Notes under the pieces: model-generated
The model's input: only the letters and a program-made list of their open reading frames with translations
Database searches by the model: none
Told to the model about the DNA's origin: nothing
Shown here: positions 8,093-14,956 of the stretch, in pieces
Layout of the letters: the number at the start of each line of letters is the position of its first letter
Position numbering within the stretch: position 1 is the first letter of the stretch
Program-made: the position numbers and the translations under genes
Source of the DNA: an uncultured Bacteroidales bacterium
Lineage (GTDB): Bacteria > Bacteroidota > Bacteroidia > Bacteroidales > UBA932
DNA: 64,000 nucleotides
Reading direction: 5' to 3'
Assembly (NCBI GenBank): GCA_900318565.1
Contig: ONLD01000001.1
Coordinates: forward strand, 57,052 to 121,051

Positions 8093-9175
8093 CTAGCGCT
8101 CGAGGCGGACGACGATGGAGAGGGGGAGGACCTTTCCGAATTTGTCACTGAGGGCCAGTTCGCCGGAGGTAATCACGGCCGGAGAATCTTTCTTTATTCC
8201 GAAGGCTTCGCGCACAAGGGTTTCGCCCAGGGCTGCGCTGTAGCCGTTGGAGTAGAGGTTCAGAACCATAAACCCGTGCGGCGCAAGGATTTGAGCCACG
8301 GTGCGGAGCATCTCGAAGAGGCACTCGTCCAGTTTCCACTTCTCGCCGTCGGGGCCGTGCCCGTAGGCGGGAGGGTCGAGGATGATGCCGTCGTAGGTGT
8401 TGCCGCGGCGCGCCTCCCTGCGGGCGAATTTCATCGCGTCCTCGACGACCCAGCGGATGCCGCTCATCTGCGAAAGTCCCTGCGCCCCCGGACTCAAGGG
8501 GAGGTCACCACCGGAGGACCCGGACAAAGCCTCGGTATGTTCGAGGTTCTGGCGGGCCCAGGTGACGACCTGGCGCACGGAATCGAGGTGCGTGACCTCG
8601 GCTCCTCCGGCACGCGCCGCAAGGGACGCCGCTCCGGTGTATGCGAAAAGGTTGAGCACCTTCGGTTTCTCCATCGAGAGGCACTTGCGGTAGATGAAGT
8701 CCCAGTTCGGCGCCTGCTCCGGGAACACGCCAACGTGCTTAAAGCTCGTCAACCCGAGCCGGAGATCGAAACCGCCGGCAGTTCCGGGACCCGTCTCAGA
8801 AAACCTTCGCTTCGCTCGTCCCTCCCACTGCGCTCCGCTTGTGAGCCCCTCCCGTTCAAGCGGCCACGGGCGGCCACTGTTTTCGGATGAGGGTCCCGGA
8901 ACTGCCAGCTGATACCGTATCCACCACTGGTCGTCCATACGGCGAAGGCGCTCCCAGGTGCCGCTGTCTTCCTTGCCGGCCTTGCCGAATCCGGCGCCGG
9001 GCTTGAAGCGGGTATGCGAAAGGCGGTTCCACTCGGCCAAGGGGAGGCTCCTGCCCCACAGGGCCTTGGGCTCCGGACGGGCAAGCACGAAAGAGCCGAA
9101 ACGCTCCAGTTTCTCGCCCTCGCCGCTGTCCAGCAGCTCATAATCACGCCAAGAAGAATCAGGAAATTCTATCAT
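8093..9175 (-). CDS. Class I SAM-dependent rRNA methyltransferase (RlmI/RlmK-like)
   Basis: 360 residues. The SAM-binding motif is V-L-N-L-F-A-Y-T-G-A-A-S-L-A, followed by an acidic loop (H-L-D-S-V) and the catalytic-loop motif I-L-D-P-P-A-Y-G-H-G. Just before motif I is L-G-L-T-S-F-K-H-V-G-V-F-P-E-Q, typical of PF10672-type enzymes that methylate 23S rRNA bases. Two insertions interrupt the usual fold: about 43 residues before the L-R-L-G-L-T-S-F segment, which correspond exactly to a palindromic element (8777-8906), and about 20 Gly/Ser/Pro-rich residues before R-W-V-V-E-D-A. Both are in frame and all motifs remain, so the enzyme may still work. A TATCTTTG promoter box lies 4 bases upstream of the start codon. 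Confidence 0.88.
   Translation of the reverse strand: MIEFPDSSWRDYELLDSGEGEKLERFGSFVLARPEPKALWGRSLPLAEWNRLSHTRFKPGAGFGKAGKEDSGTWERLRRMDDQWWIRYQLAVPGPSSENSGRPWPLEREGLTSGAQWEGRAKRRFSETGPGTAGGFDLRLGLTSFKHVGVFPEQAPNWDFIYRKCLSMEKPKVLNLFAYTGAASLAARAGGAEVTHLDSVRQVVTWARQNLEHTEALSGSSGGDLPLSPGAQGLSQMSGIRWVVEDAMKFARREARRGNTYDGIILDPPAYGHGPDGEKWKLDECLFEMLRTVAQILAPHGFMVLNLYSNGYSAALGETLVREAFGIKKDSPAVITSGELALSDKFGKVLPLSIVVRLER
8777..8906. mobile_element. Palindromic 130-bp element inserted inside the methyltransferase gene
   Basis: Bases 8777-8792 (GGCAGTTCCGGGACCC) and 8891-8906 form a perfect 16-bp inverted repeat. Complementarity continues imperfectly inward (GAAAAC near 8797 with GTTTTC at 8879). The segment falls exactly on a stretch of the methyltransferase that has no counterpart in the family pattern and reads as a basic, Arg/Gly/Glu/Ser-rich peptide. 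It carries no gene. In organisation it resembles the palindromic repeats that insert in frame into coding genes in Rickettsia (RPE). I saw no second complete copy in this window and no clear target-site duplication. Confidence 0.65.
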
Positions 9176-9178
9176 TCT

Positions 9179-9186
9179 GCAAAGAT
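9179..9186 (-). promoter_or_regulatory. -7 promoter box (TATCTTTG) of the methyltransferase gene
   Basis: On the minus strand TATCTTTG matches the Bacteroidota -7 consensus TAnnTTTG. Only 3 bases separate it from the ATG ending at 9175, so the transcript would start at or near the start codon (leaderless). No clear -33 TTTG is visible. Confidence 0.55.
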
Positions 9187-9200
9187 ACCGTTTTTTTTAT

Positions 9201-9208
9201 TAACTTTG
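9201..9208 (+). promoter_or_regulatory. -7 promoter box (TAACTTTG) of pgk
   Basis: TAACTTTG matches TAnnTTTG and lies 22 bases upstream of the pgk ATG. The run TTTTTTTTATTAA just before it is AT-rich, in contrast to the surrounding GC-rich DNA. It is divergent from the methyltransferase promoter box at 9179-9186. Confidence 0.6.
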
Positions 9209-9229
9209 TGAGATTTATAATTCAAGACT

Positions 9230-10483
9230 ATGCAACAGCACATTGATTCTTACGATTTCACCGGCAAAAAAGCCATCGTACGCGTTGACTTCAACGTTCC
9301 CCTCAATGAGAATTTCGAAATTACCGACGACACCCGCATCCGTGCGGCGATGCCTACCCTGAAGAAGGTGCTCGCAGGCGGCGGCTCCCTCATCATAATG
9401 TCGCACCTCGGCCGTCCCAAGGGGGTCGCCGACAAATTCTCCCTCCGCCACATCCTCGCCCACGTCAGCGAGTGTCTCGGAGTCCCCGTGAAGTTCGCTC
9501 CCGACTGCCAGAAGGCCCAGGCCGAAGTTGCAGCCCTTAAACCCGGCGAGGCCCTCCTGCTCGAGAACCTCCGCTTCTACGCAGAGGAAGAAGGTAAGCC
9601 CCGCGGACTCGCAGAGGACGCTTCCGACGAGGAGAAGAAGGCCGCAAAGGCAGCCGTCAAGGCTTCCCAGAAGGAATTCGTCAAGACTCTCGCTTCATAC
9701 GCAGACTGCTACATCAACGACGCATTCGGCACCGCCCACCGCGCCCACGCCTCCACCGCCCTCATCGCCGACTACTTCCCCAATGACAAGATGTTCGGCT
9801 ACCTGATGGAAGGCGAAATCAAGGCCATCGACAACGTGCTCAAGAATGCCCAGCACCCCTTCACCGCCATCATCGGCGGCAGCAAGGTCTCCAGCAAGCT
9901 CGCAGTTCTGGAGAATATGCTCGAGAAAGTGGACAACCTCATCATCGGCGGCGGTATGGGCTATACCTTCATCAAGGCCGAAGGCGGCAAGATCGGCAAC
10001 TCCCTGCACGAGGACGAGCTTATCCCTCAGGCAAAGGAAATCCTCGCCAAGGCAAAGGAGAAGGGTGTCAACATCTACCTTTCCGTCCAGACCCTCGTCG
10101 CTGACGACTTCAGCGCCGACGCCCACACCCAGATAGTCCCCTCGCACGAAATTCCCGACGGTTGGGAAGGCGTCGATGCAGGTCCCGAGTCCCAGGAGCG
10201 CTGGGGCAAGGTGATTCTCGACTCCAAGACCATCCTCTGGAACGGCCCCGTGGGCGTGTTCGAGATCGCGCCTTTCGCAAAAGGCACCCTCAAGATTGCC
10301 GAGTTCCTCGCTGAAGCTACCGCAAAGGGCGCCTACACCCTCGTGGGCGGCGGCGACTCCGTGGCGGCAGTGACCCAGATGGGCTTCGCAAAGAAGGTCA
10401 GCTACGTCTCCACCGGCGGCGGCGCTATGCTCGAGGCCCTGGAAGGCAAGGAGCTCCCCGGCATCGCAGCGATCAGGAAGTAG
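9230..10483 (+). CDS. pgk: Phosphoglycerate kinase
   Basis: 417 residues, a normal length for the family. It transfers phosphate between 1,3-bisphosphoglycerate and ADP in glycolysis, in the cytoplasm. The family signature is visible near the N terminus ([12 protein letters not shown]), followed by the substrate-binding [14 protein letters not shown], the [13 protein letters not shown] segment and the C-terminal nucleotide-binding G-G-G-D-S-V-A-A-V and S-T-G-G-G-A-M-L-E. The start at 9230 gives the usual N terminus. It is probably transcribed alone from the promoter at 9201. The stop codon lies within the first copy of a 33-bp direct repeat. Confidence 0.98.
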   Translation: MQQHIDSYDFTGKKAIVRVDFNVPLNENFEITDDTRIRAAMPTLKKVLAGGGSLIIMSHLGRPKGVADKFSLRHILAHVSECLGVPVKFAPDCQKAQAEVAALKPGEALLLENLRFYAEEEGKPRGLAEDASDEEKKAAKAAVKASQKEFVKTLASYADCYINDAFGTAHRAHASTALIADYFPNDKMFGYLMEGEIKAIDNVLKNAQHPFTAIIGGSKVSSKLAVLENMLEKVDNLIIGGGMGYTFIKAEGGKIGNSLHEDELIPQAKEILAKAKEKGVNIYLSVQTLVADDFSADAHTQIVPSHEIPDGWEGVDAGPESQERWGKVILDSKTILWNGPVGVFEIAPFAKGTLKIAEFLAEATAKGAYTLVGGGDSVAAVTQMGFAKKVSYVSTGGGAMLEALEGKELPGIAAIRK

Positions 10484-10610
10484 CTTCCTGACCGCCGCGA
10501 TGCGGCTACTATCCCCCTGCACCCCCAAGGGACGGGGGAAAGGATTCCCCCGGGACCCCCTTCTGTCGCTTCGCTCCGAAGTAGCTTCCTGACCGCTGCG
10601 TTACGGCTAC
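10477..10610. repeat. 33-bp direct repeats flanking a C/G-run segment after pgk
   Basis: GAAGTAGCTTCCTGACCGC starts both copies, at 10477-10509 and 10578-10610; the 33-bp copies differ at three positions and are 101 bp apart. The first copy contains the pgk stop codon, which lies in the loop of an 8-bp dyad (TCAGGAAG/CTTCCTGA). Between the copies are C- and G-runs able to pair with each other. It could serve as the pgk terminator or be a small repeat element; I see no gene here. Confidence 0.65.
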
Positions 10611-10616
10611 ATTATT

Positions 10617-10647
10617 TTTGCTAAATAACAAAGTTTTAGTATCTTTG
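10617..10647 (+). promoter_or_regulatory. Promoter of rpsP-rimM
   Basis: TTTG (10617-10620) and TATCTTTG (10640-10647) are separated by 19 bp, an almost ideal match to the Bacteroidota sigma-70 promoter (TTTG-N19-21-TAnnTTTG). Transcription would begin around 10652, leaving a leader of about 50 nt before rpsP. Confidence 0.8.
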
Positions 10648-10674
10648 CAGTCCGCTCTCGGGTAGGGCGGACTG
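10648..10674 (+). promoter_or_regulatory. Leader hairpin upstream of rpsP
   Basis: CAGTCCGC (10648-10655) pairs perfectly with GCGGACTG (10667-10674) around an 11-nt loop, directly at the predicted transcription start and 30 bases before the rpsP ATG. It could stabilise the mRNA or take part in ribosomal-protein feedback control; neither is shown by the sequence alone. Confidence 0.5.
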
Positions 10675-10704
10675 ATTTATTAACTATTAAACAACAGATT
10701 CACA

Positions 10705-11259
10705 ATGGCTGTTAAGATTCGTTTACAGCGCCACGGTAAGAAGAATTTCGCATTCTTCCACATTGTAGTGGCAGACGCACGCTCCCCGCGTGACGGTCGT
10801 TACATCGAGCAGATCGGCTCCTACAACCCCAACACCAACCCTGCAACCATCGCTCTCAATTTCGAGCGCGCCCTTGCTTGGGTGAAGGTCGGTGCAGAGC
10901 CCACTCTCACTGCCCGCCGCATTCTCTCCTATGAAGGTGTCCTCCTTCGCCACCACCTCGACGGCGGTGTCGCCAAGGGCGCTCTGACCCAGGAAGCTGC
11001 AGACAAGAAGTGGAACGACTGGAAGGCTCAGAGGGATGAGAAGATCGAGGCCAAGAAGACCGGCCTGAAGAACGCCGCCATCGAGGCCCGCAAGGCCGCC
11101 AAGGCTGAAGAGGCCAAGGTCAACGAGGCCCGCGCCGAGGCTATCGCCAAGAAGGCCGCCGAGCTCGCCGCCAAGGAAGCCGCCGAGAAGGCTGCTGCCG
11201 AGGCTCCCGCTGAAGAAGCTGCCGAGACCCCTGCAGAGGAGACTCCCGCAGAGGCATAA
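10705..11259 (+). CDS. rpsP: 30S ribosomal protein S16 with long C-terminal tail
   Basis: 184 residues. The first ~80 are the conserved S16 fold (M-A-V-K-I-R-L-Q-R-H-G-K-K; D-A-R-S-P-R-D-G-R-Y-I-E-Q-I-G-S-Y-N-P), which helps assemble the 30S subunit. The remaining ~100 residues are a Lys/Ala/Glu-rich, probably helical tail ending in repeats of P-A-E-E-x-A-E-T. Long S16 tails are common in Bacteroidota, so this is not an assembly error. The gene has its own promoter at 10617-10647 and is followed after 2 bases by rimM, the S16-linked maturation factor, a conserved pair. Confidence 0.97.
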   Translation: MAVKIRLQRHGKKNFAFFHIVVADARSPRDGRYIEQIGSYNPNTNPATIALNFERALAWVKVGAEPTLTARRILSYEGVLLRHHLDGGVAKGALTQEAADKKWNDWKAQRDEKIEAKKTGLKNAAIEARKAAKAEEAKVNEARAEAIAKKAAELAAKEAAEKAAAEAPAEEAAETPAEETPAEA

Positions 11260-11261
11260 GG

Positions 11262-11729
11262 ATGCTTCCCGTAGCCAAAATTTTGAAATCCAACGGCATC
11301 GAAGGCGATGTCCTTATCGGACTGTCCGGAATCGATGTCGAGGGTATCGACCCAAAGGAACCGGTGTACGTCGTTTTCGACGGACTGCCGGTTCCCTTTT
11401 TTATCGAAAAAATATCCCCTAAAGGCTCGTCGAAGGCCATCGTCCACCTGACCGACGTGGACTCCCTGCAGGATGCGGAGGAGATAGTCGGCAAGGAAAT
11501 CTGTCTGGACGCCGAAGAAGATGACGAAGCCGAAGAGGACTTCACCGGCTGGACGCTCTACGACGGAGACACCCCCGTCGGCACCATCACCGGCATCGAG
11601 GACATTCCCGGCAACCCCTGCCTCTGCGTGGGGGACTCCCTCGTGCCGCTGCACGAAGATTTTCTGGTCCACGCCGACCCCGAGACCAGGCGCCTGGTGA
11701 TGAATTTGCCGGACGGCTTGCTCAATTAA
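11262..11729 (+). CDS. rimM: Ribosome maturation factor RimM
   Basis: 155 residues, slightly shorter than typical RimM (about 170). RimM binds S19 and the 30S head during 16S rRNA maturation. The N-terminal barrel includes V-A-K-I-L-K-S-N-G-I-E-G-D-V and the P-V-Y-V-x-F-D-G-L-P-V-P-F-F-I stretch; the C-terminal PRC-barrel-like part carries V-G-x-I-x-G-I-E-D-I-P-G-N and ends with a typical V-M-N-L-P-D-G-L-L. Its place directly after rpsP supports the call. The start lies 2 bases after the rpsP stop, indicating translational coupling. Confidence 0.93.
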   Translation: MLPVAKILKSNGIEGDVLIGLSGIDVEGIDPKEPVYVVFDGLPVPFFIEKISPKGSSKAIVHLTDVDSLQDAEEIVGKEICLDAEEDDEAEEDFTGWTLYDGDTPVGTITGIEDIPGNPCLCVGDSLVPLHEDFLVHADPETRRLVMNLPDGLLN

Positions 11730-11738
11730 GGCTTCCAA

Positions 11739-11754
11739 TCGTACAATTGTACGA
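11739..11754. promoter_or_regulatory. 16-bp perfect palindrome upstream of the zincin-like lipoprotein gene
   Basis: TCGTACAATTGTACGA (11739-11754) is a perfect palindrome 10 bases after the rimM stop. A second dyad, TTTACG-A-CGTAAA, lies just upstream of the lipoprotein ATG at 11811. These could be operator sites for the downstream gene or a factor-dependent terminator; there is no T-run. Confidence 0.45.
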
Positions 11755-11810
11755 AACGCAGGGACGGTTTACGAAAAATAGCCTAGCTTTACGACGTAAA
11801 TCAGCCCGCT

Positions 11811-13862
11811 ATGAGACTCATAACCAAAATCACGGTTCTCCTTGGCGCCTGCCTGCTAGTGCTGAGCGCCTGCAAAAAAGAAGAAGAAATCATAAAACCT
11901 GCCATCGGCGTCAAGAGTGCCGACTGGCAGACCGTACCCTCATCCGGAGGCACGATCAGCCTCAACGACATTTCCATCGAGTTCCCTGCCGGAGCCTTCG
12001 GCAAGGAGAGCAAGGTCGCCATCACTCCCGTGCCGAAGGGCAAGGTGGATGAAGCGGACGGCCGCGAACTGTCAGAATTCTACCAGATTGTTTTCCCTTC
12101 CGAAGGCACGCAGAAGCCGTTCACCATCAAAATAAACTACAGCGGCGATATCAAGCGGGTGGCCGTGCTCGCCCAGTCCCCGAAGAGGGAGCGCTACACC
12201 GGCAAAAAAGGCCTCCACGCAGCGCTGCTGAGTTCCGTGAAAGATGACGGCTTCGTCAGCGCCGAAATTCCCGACGTAAGCCAGGCCGAAGGCGAGCAGC
12301 CTTTCTTCACCGTGGGCCTTGTGGACGCGTCGCTCTCAGCCGCGCCCGCCACCAAAGCAGGCAATATCCTGTACTACACCGTGGACTGGTGCGTACCGCT
12401 GAAAGAGCAGGCGAAATACGATAAATACCGCGAAGACATCCTGGAAATTATCCGCACTGAAATCGGCACGGCCGCAAGAATCTTCGGGCAGCTCGGAATC
12501 GAGCCCTCCCCGGAATCAGTGGAATATGTCATCACGCCAGTCAGCGGCGGCAACTGGGGTCAGCACTGCTCAGATCAATATGTCAAGACCAACGGAACCG
12601 TGGAAATTGACATCAACCAGTTCTATAAACTTGTATCAAAGGGGAAGCCCTACGATTCCGACCTCTACGGCCAGCTTCAACAGACAATAGCCCACGAGAC
12701 CTTCCATTGGATCCACGAGGCGGTGTATGATCCCCGGTGTGCGACCGTCATCAACATCGTGCAAGGCAATGAATGGTCGATGCTGTCAGAAGCCGTCGCG
12801 ACCTGGCTTGAGAAATTCACGGGAAACAAGAGAATCAGTGAAAACTGCCCGACCTTTTCGGAAAGCCTGATCAAAGCATTCTTCTGCGCCGGAGATGACT
12901 TCCAAAGCACAGGCTACGGTATGGGCCTTTTCATCGAATGGCTGTCAAATAAATCTTCCGACAAGCAAATCGTGAAGATTCTCGAGTATCAGCGGGACAA
13001 CGGGGGATGGACATCTTCCGCCTCGCTCCGCGCCGCCTTCGACAAGGTACTAAAGGACAATAAGTTGGAGTTCTTCAAGCCAGCCGACAACTGGAACAAA
13101 TTCATCTGGGAGGTCATCCAGAACAAGTTTGACGACAGAGTGGAGTCATCAAAGGCGCGTAACAGTTTCGGACTTGAGTACAGAGCAAAAGTCGAGCACG
13201 CTACAAACACATTCACCAACGCCGAAATCTATAATTTCGGACTTGGGATGCAGCAGGTGGTTCTCAATCAATCTATGAAAGATAAAATGAGCGGCAACCC
13301 CGGACTCTCACTTGCTTTCACCCAGAAAGAAGACAAGGTCAAGACTTGGGTATGCGACTCCAAATGGAACATAATCGGGCTCGTCGAGAAAAACAAGCCC
13401 TTTGCGGTGGACGGCAAGACAGCCCTGGCGGAGAATGTTTGCTGCTACCTGCTTCACGAAAGGCTGGAGCAGGACACGAAGCCTGACATCATCAAGGGAA
13501 ATATTCTTGCCGAGATAGTGCCCTGGCCCACTTTCGTATCGATTGCGGTCGAAAACGGATACCTCCAGGACTACTACGACTGGAGCAATGACGAAATCAC
13601 CGTCACCCTGACCTCCAACGGATATCTCGTGAAAGCCGATTACCCCGGAGGCGCCCACCTGGAATTCAAGATAGGCTGGGTCAACAACCGCTTCGCGGAT
13701 ATTGCCAACGTGTATCTCAAAGTGGACTACGACTCAAGCAAGGGCCTGAGTGCGGGGCTCATAAAACTGGACTACAGCCAGGGAAGCTCAATAGAAAAGA
13801 GCCTGCGGTGGAAAGGCACCTACCAGGGCAAGGAAATCATCGTCTCCTGCCGCTTAAAGTAG
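11811..13862 (+). CDS. Large lipoprotein with a zincin-like HExxH motif
   Basis: 683 residues with a lipobox (V-L-S-A-C, Cys21). Residues ~45-110 resemble a ZU5-like beta domain (G-G-T-I-S-L, then F-P-A-G-A-F, then S-K-V-A-I-T-P-V). A gluzincin-like active site follows: H-E-T-F-H (His295, Glu296, His299), with a probable third ligand Glu327 in L-S-E-A-V-A-T-W, matching the HExxH...E arrangement. The C-terminal ~300 residues look like several beta domains. It is probably a surface- or periplasm-anchored metallopeptidase of unknown substrate. Its last bases overlap by 9 the stop region of the convergent gene at 13854. Function rests on the motif only. Confidence 0.72.
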   Translation: MRLITKITVLLGACLLVLSACKKEEEIIKPAIGVKSADWQTVPSSGGTISLNDISIEFPAGAFGKESKVAITPVPKGKVDEADGRELSEFYQIVFPSEGTQKPFTIKINYSGDIKRVAVLAQSPKRERYTGKKGLHAALLSSVKDDGFVSAEIPDVSQAEGEQPFFTVGLVDASLSAAPATKAGNILYYTVDWCVPLKEQAKYDKYREDILEIIRTEIGTAARIFGQLGIEPSPESVEYVITPVSGGNWGQHCSDQYVKTNGTVEIDINQFYKLVSKGKPYDSDLYGQLQQTIAHETFHWIHEAVYDPRCATVINIVQGNEWSMLSEAVATWLEKFTGNKRISENCPTFSESLIKAFFCAGDDFQSTGYGMGLFIEWLSNKSSDKQIVKILEYQRDNGGWTSSASLRAAFDKVLKDNKLEFFKPADNWNKFIWEVIQNKFDDRVESSKARNSFGLEYRAKVEHATNTFTNAEIYNFGLGMQQVVLNQSMKDKMSGNPGLSLAFTQKEDKVKTWVCDSKWNIIGLVEKNKPFAVDGKTALAENVCCYLLHERLEQDTKPDIIKGNILAEIVPWPTFVSIAVENGYLQDYYDWSNDEITVTLTSNGYLVKADYPGGAHLEFKIGWVNNRFADIANVYLKVDYDSSKGLSAGLIKLDYSQGSSIEKSLRWKGTYQGKEIIVSCRLK

Positions 13863-14945
13863 GCTTCCCACCACGAAGAGGCAGCTGTCGGGCCGGTACA
13901 AATCCTGTCGGATGTACTCCCGGTAGCTGCCTTTTTCAATGTAGAAACGGTAGTAGCGACCGTTGTCGATAATCACCGGGCCCATAGGATGCCGGGCCAG
14001 GAGAGCATTCAGTTCTTCCAGAAGCGCGTCGTCAAAATCTATGATTCTGCTGACAAAGGCGGCATTGCCGAGGCTGTCGGCAAGGAAAATCTTGCCGCCC
14101 ACAGCATCCGCCACGGTAGGCTCTTCCATAGGCTGCCCCTGCGTATCATACACGACAACGCCCGTCTCCGGCGGATACCAGGACCAGAAAGGCAGTTGCT
14201 CCCGCACGGCAGCAGGCTTCAGGGCATCCACGGCAAGGGCCCCGTCATACATTACCCTAAACAGGCTGTCAGCCTCCCTGCCGGGCAGCTTCGAAAGGGC
14301 CGTCAATGCTGCATCGTAATCCTCCGGAAGAGAAAAACGCTGCCTGGCAACAATATATGCCTGCTGCCCTTGACCTATCCGGGTCCGGAGATCCTTTCGC
14401 ATCTGGCGGCGTTCCTTAATGATCAGCAGCGGATTACGCACATACAGCCAGCCGCGCCGGCGCGCGTCCCGGACCAGTTCGATACGGGAGATGTAGCCGT
14501 AGTCACGGTTGCGCACGGGCAGCACGACTGTGCTGTCAGCAAACTGGTCCAGCCTGCCCGCCTTTATCCTTCCGTCCTCGATGCCGTAGTAGCGGCTGAT
14601 GTGCGATAGGGGAATGTCCAGGTCCGTGAGCAGCGTATCGGCAGTCTCGCGGAAATCCGCAGCCCGGCGGATATGGTTATTGCGCCTCTTCTCCACGAAG
14701 TCGGAAAAGTATATGCCCTTTACCCCTTCGGTCAGGGGCCCGATACGCGCTATCTTCTCTTCCGAAAGGTCCACGAAGGCCGTGCCGGTGGCCGTAAGGC
14801 CGAGGTGGCGACGCACCGAAAGCCAAGCCGCCCCTATGTTCTGCCCCAGAATGCCGTCCGAGCAAGATACGGTCACGCCCGGCAGCAATGCCAGGAGAGC
14901 AGCCGCGACCAACGGTAAGCGAAGGGTATGCCGCCGGGAATACAT
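13854..14945 (-). CDS. Uncharacterised lipoprotein
   Basis: 363 residues starting with a Sec signal and a probable lipobox (V-T-V-S-C, Cys28). I do not recognise the family. The middle is rich in Arg/Tyr and charged residues (R-N-R-D-Y-G-Y-I-S-R-I; I-K-E-R-R-Q-M-R-K-D) with no catalytic motif I can see. It begins 11 bases after the stop of the DUF5686 gene and probably belongs to the same minus-strand transcript (sufC-sufD-ispE-DUF5686-this gene). No functional link is apparent. Confidence 0.7.
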   Translation of the reverse strand: MYSRRHTLRLPLVAAALLALLPGVTVSCSDGILGQNIGAAWLSVRRHLGLTATGTAFVDLSEEKIARIGPLTEGVKGIYFSDFVEKRRNNHIRRAADFRETADTLLTDLDIPLSHISRYYGIEDGRIKAGRLDQFADSTVVLPVRNRDYGYISRIELVRDARRRGWLYVRNPLLIIKERRQMRKDLRTRIGQGQQAYIVARQRFSLPEDYDAALTALSKLPGREADSLFRVMYDGALAVDALKPAAVREQLPFWSWYPPETGVVVYDTQGQPMEEPTVADAVGGKIFLADSLGNAAFVSRIIDFDDALLEELNALLARHPMGPVIIDNGRYYRFYIEKGSYREYIRQDLYRPDSCLFVVGSLL

Positions 14946-14956
14946 ACGAGGATGCG

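Noticed and set aside
10484-10616. A tRNA or structured RNA gene after pgk
   Set aside because: There is no cloverleaf or CCA end; the segment is explained by two 33-bp direct repeats and C/G runs.
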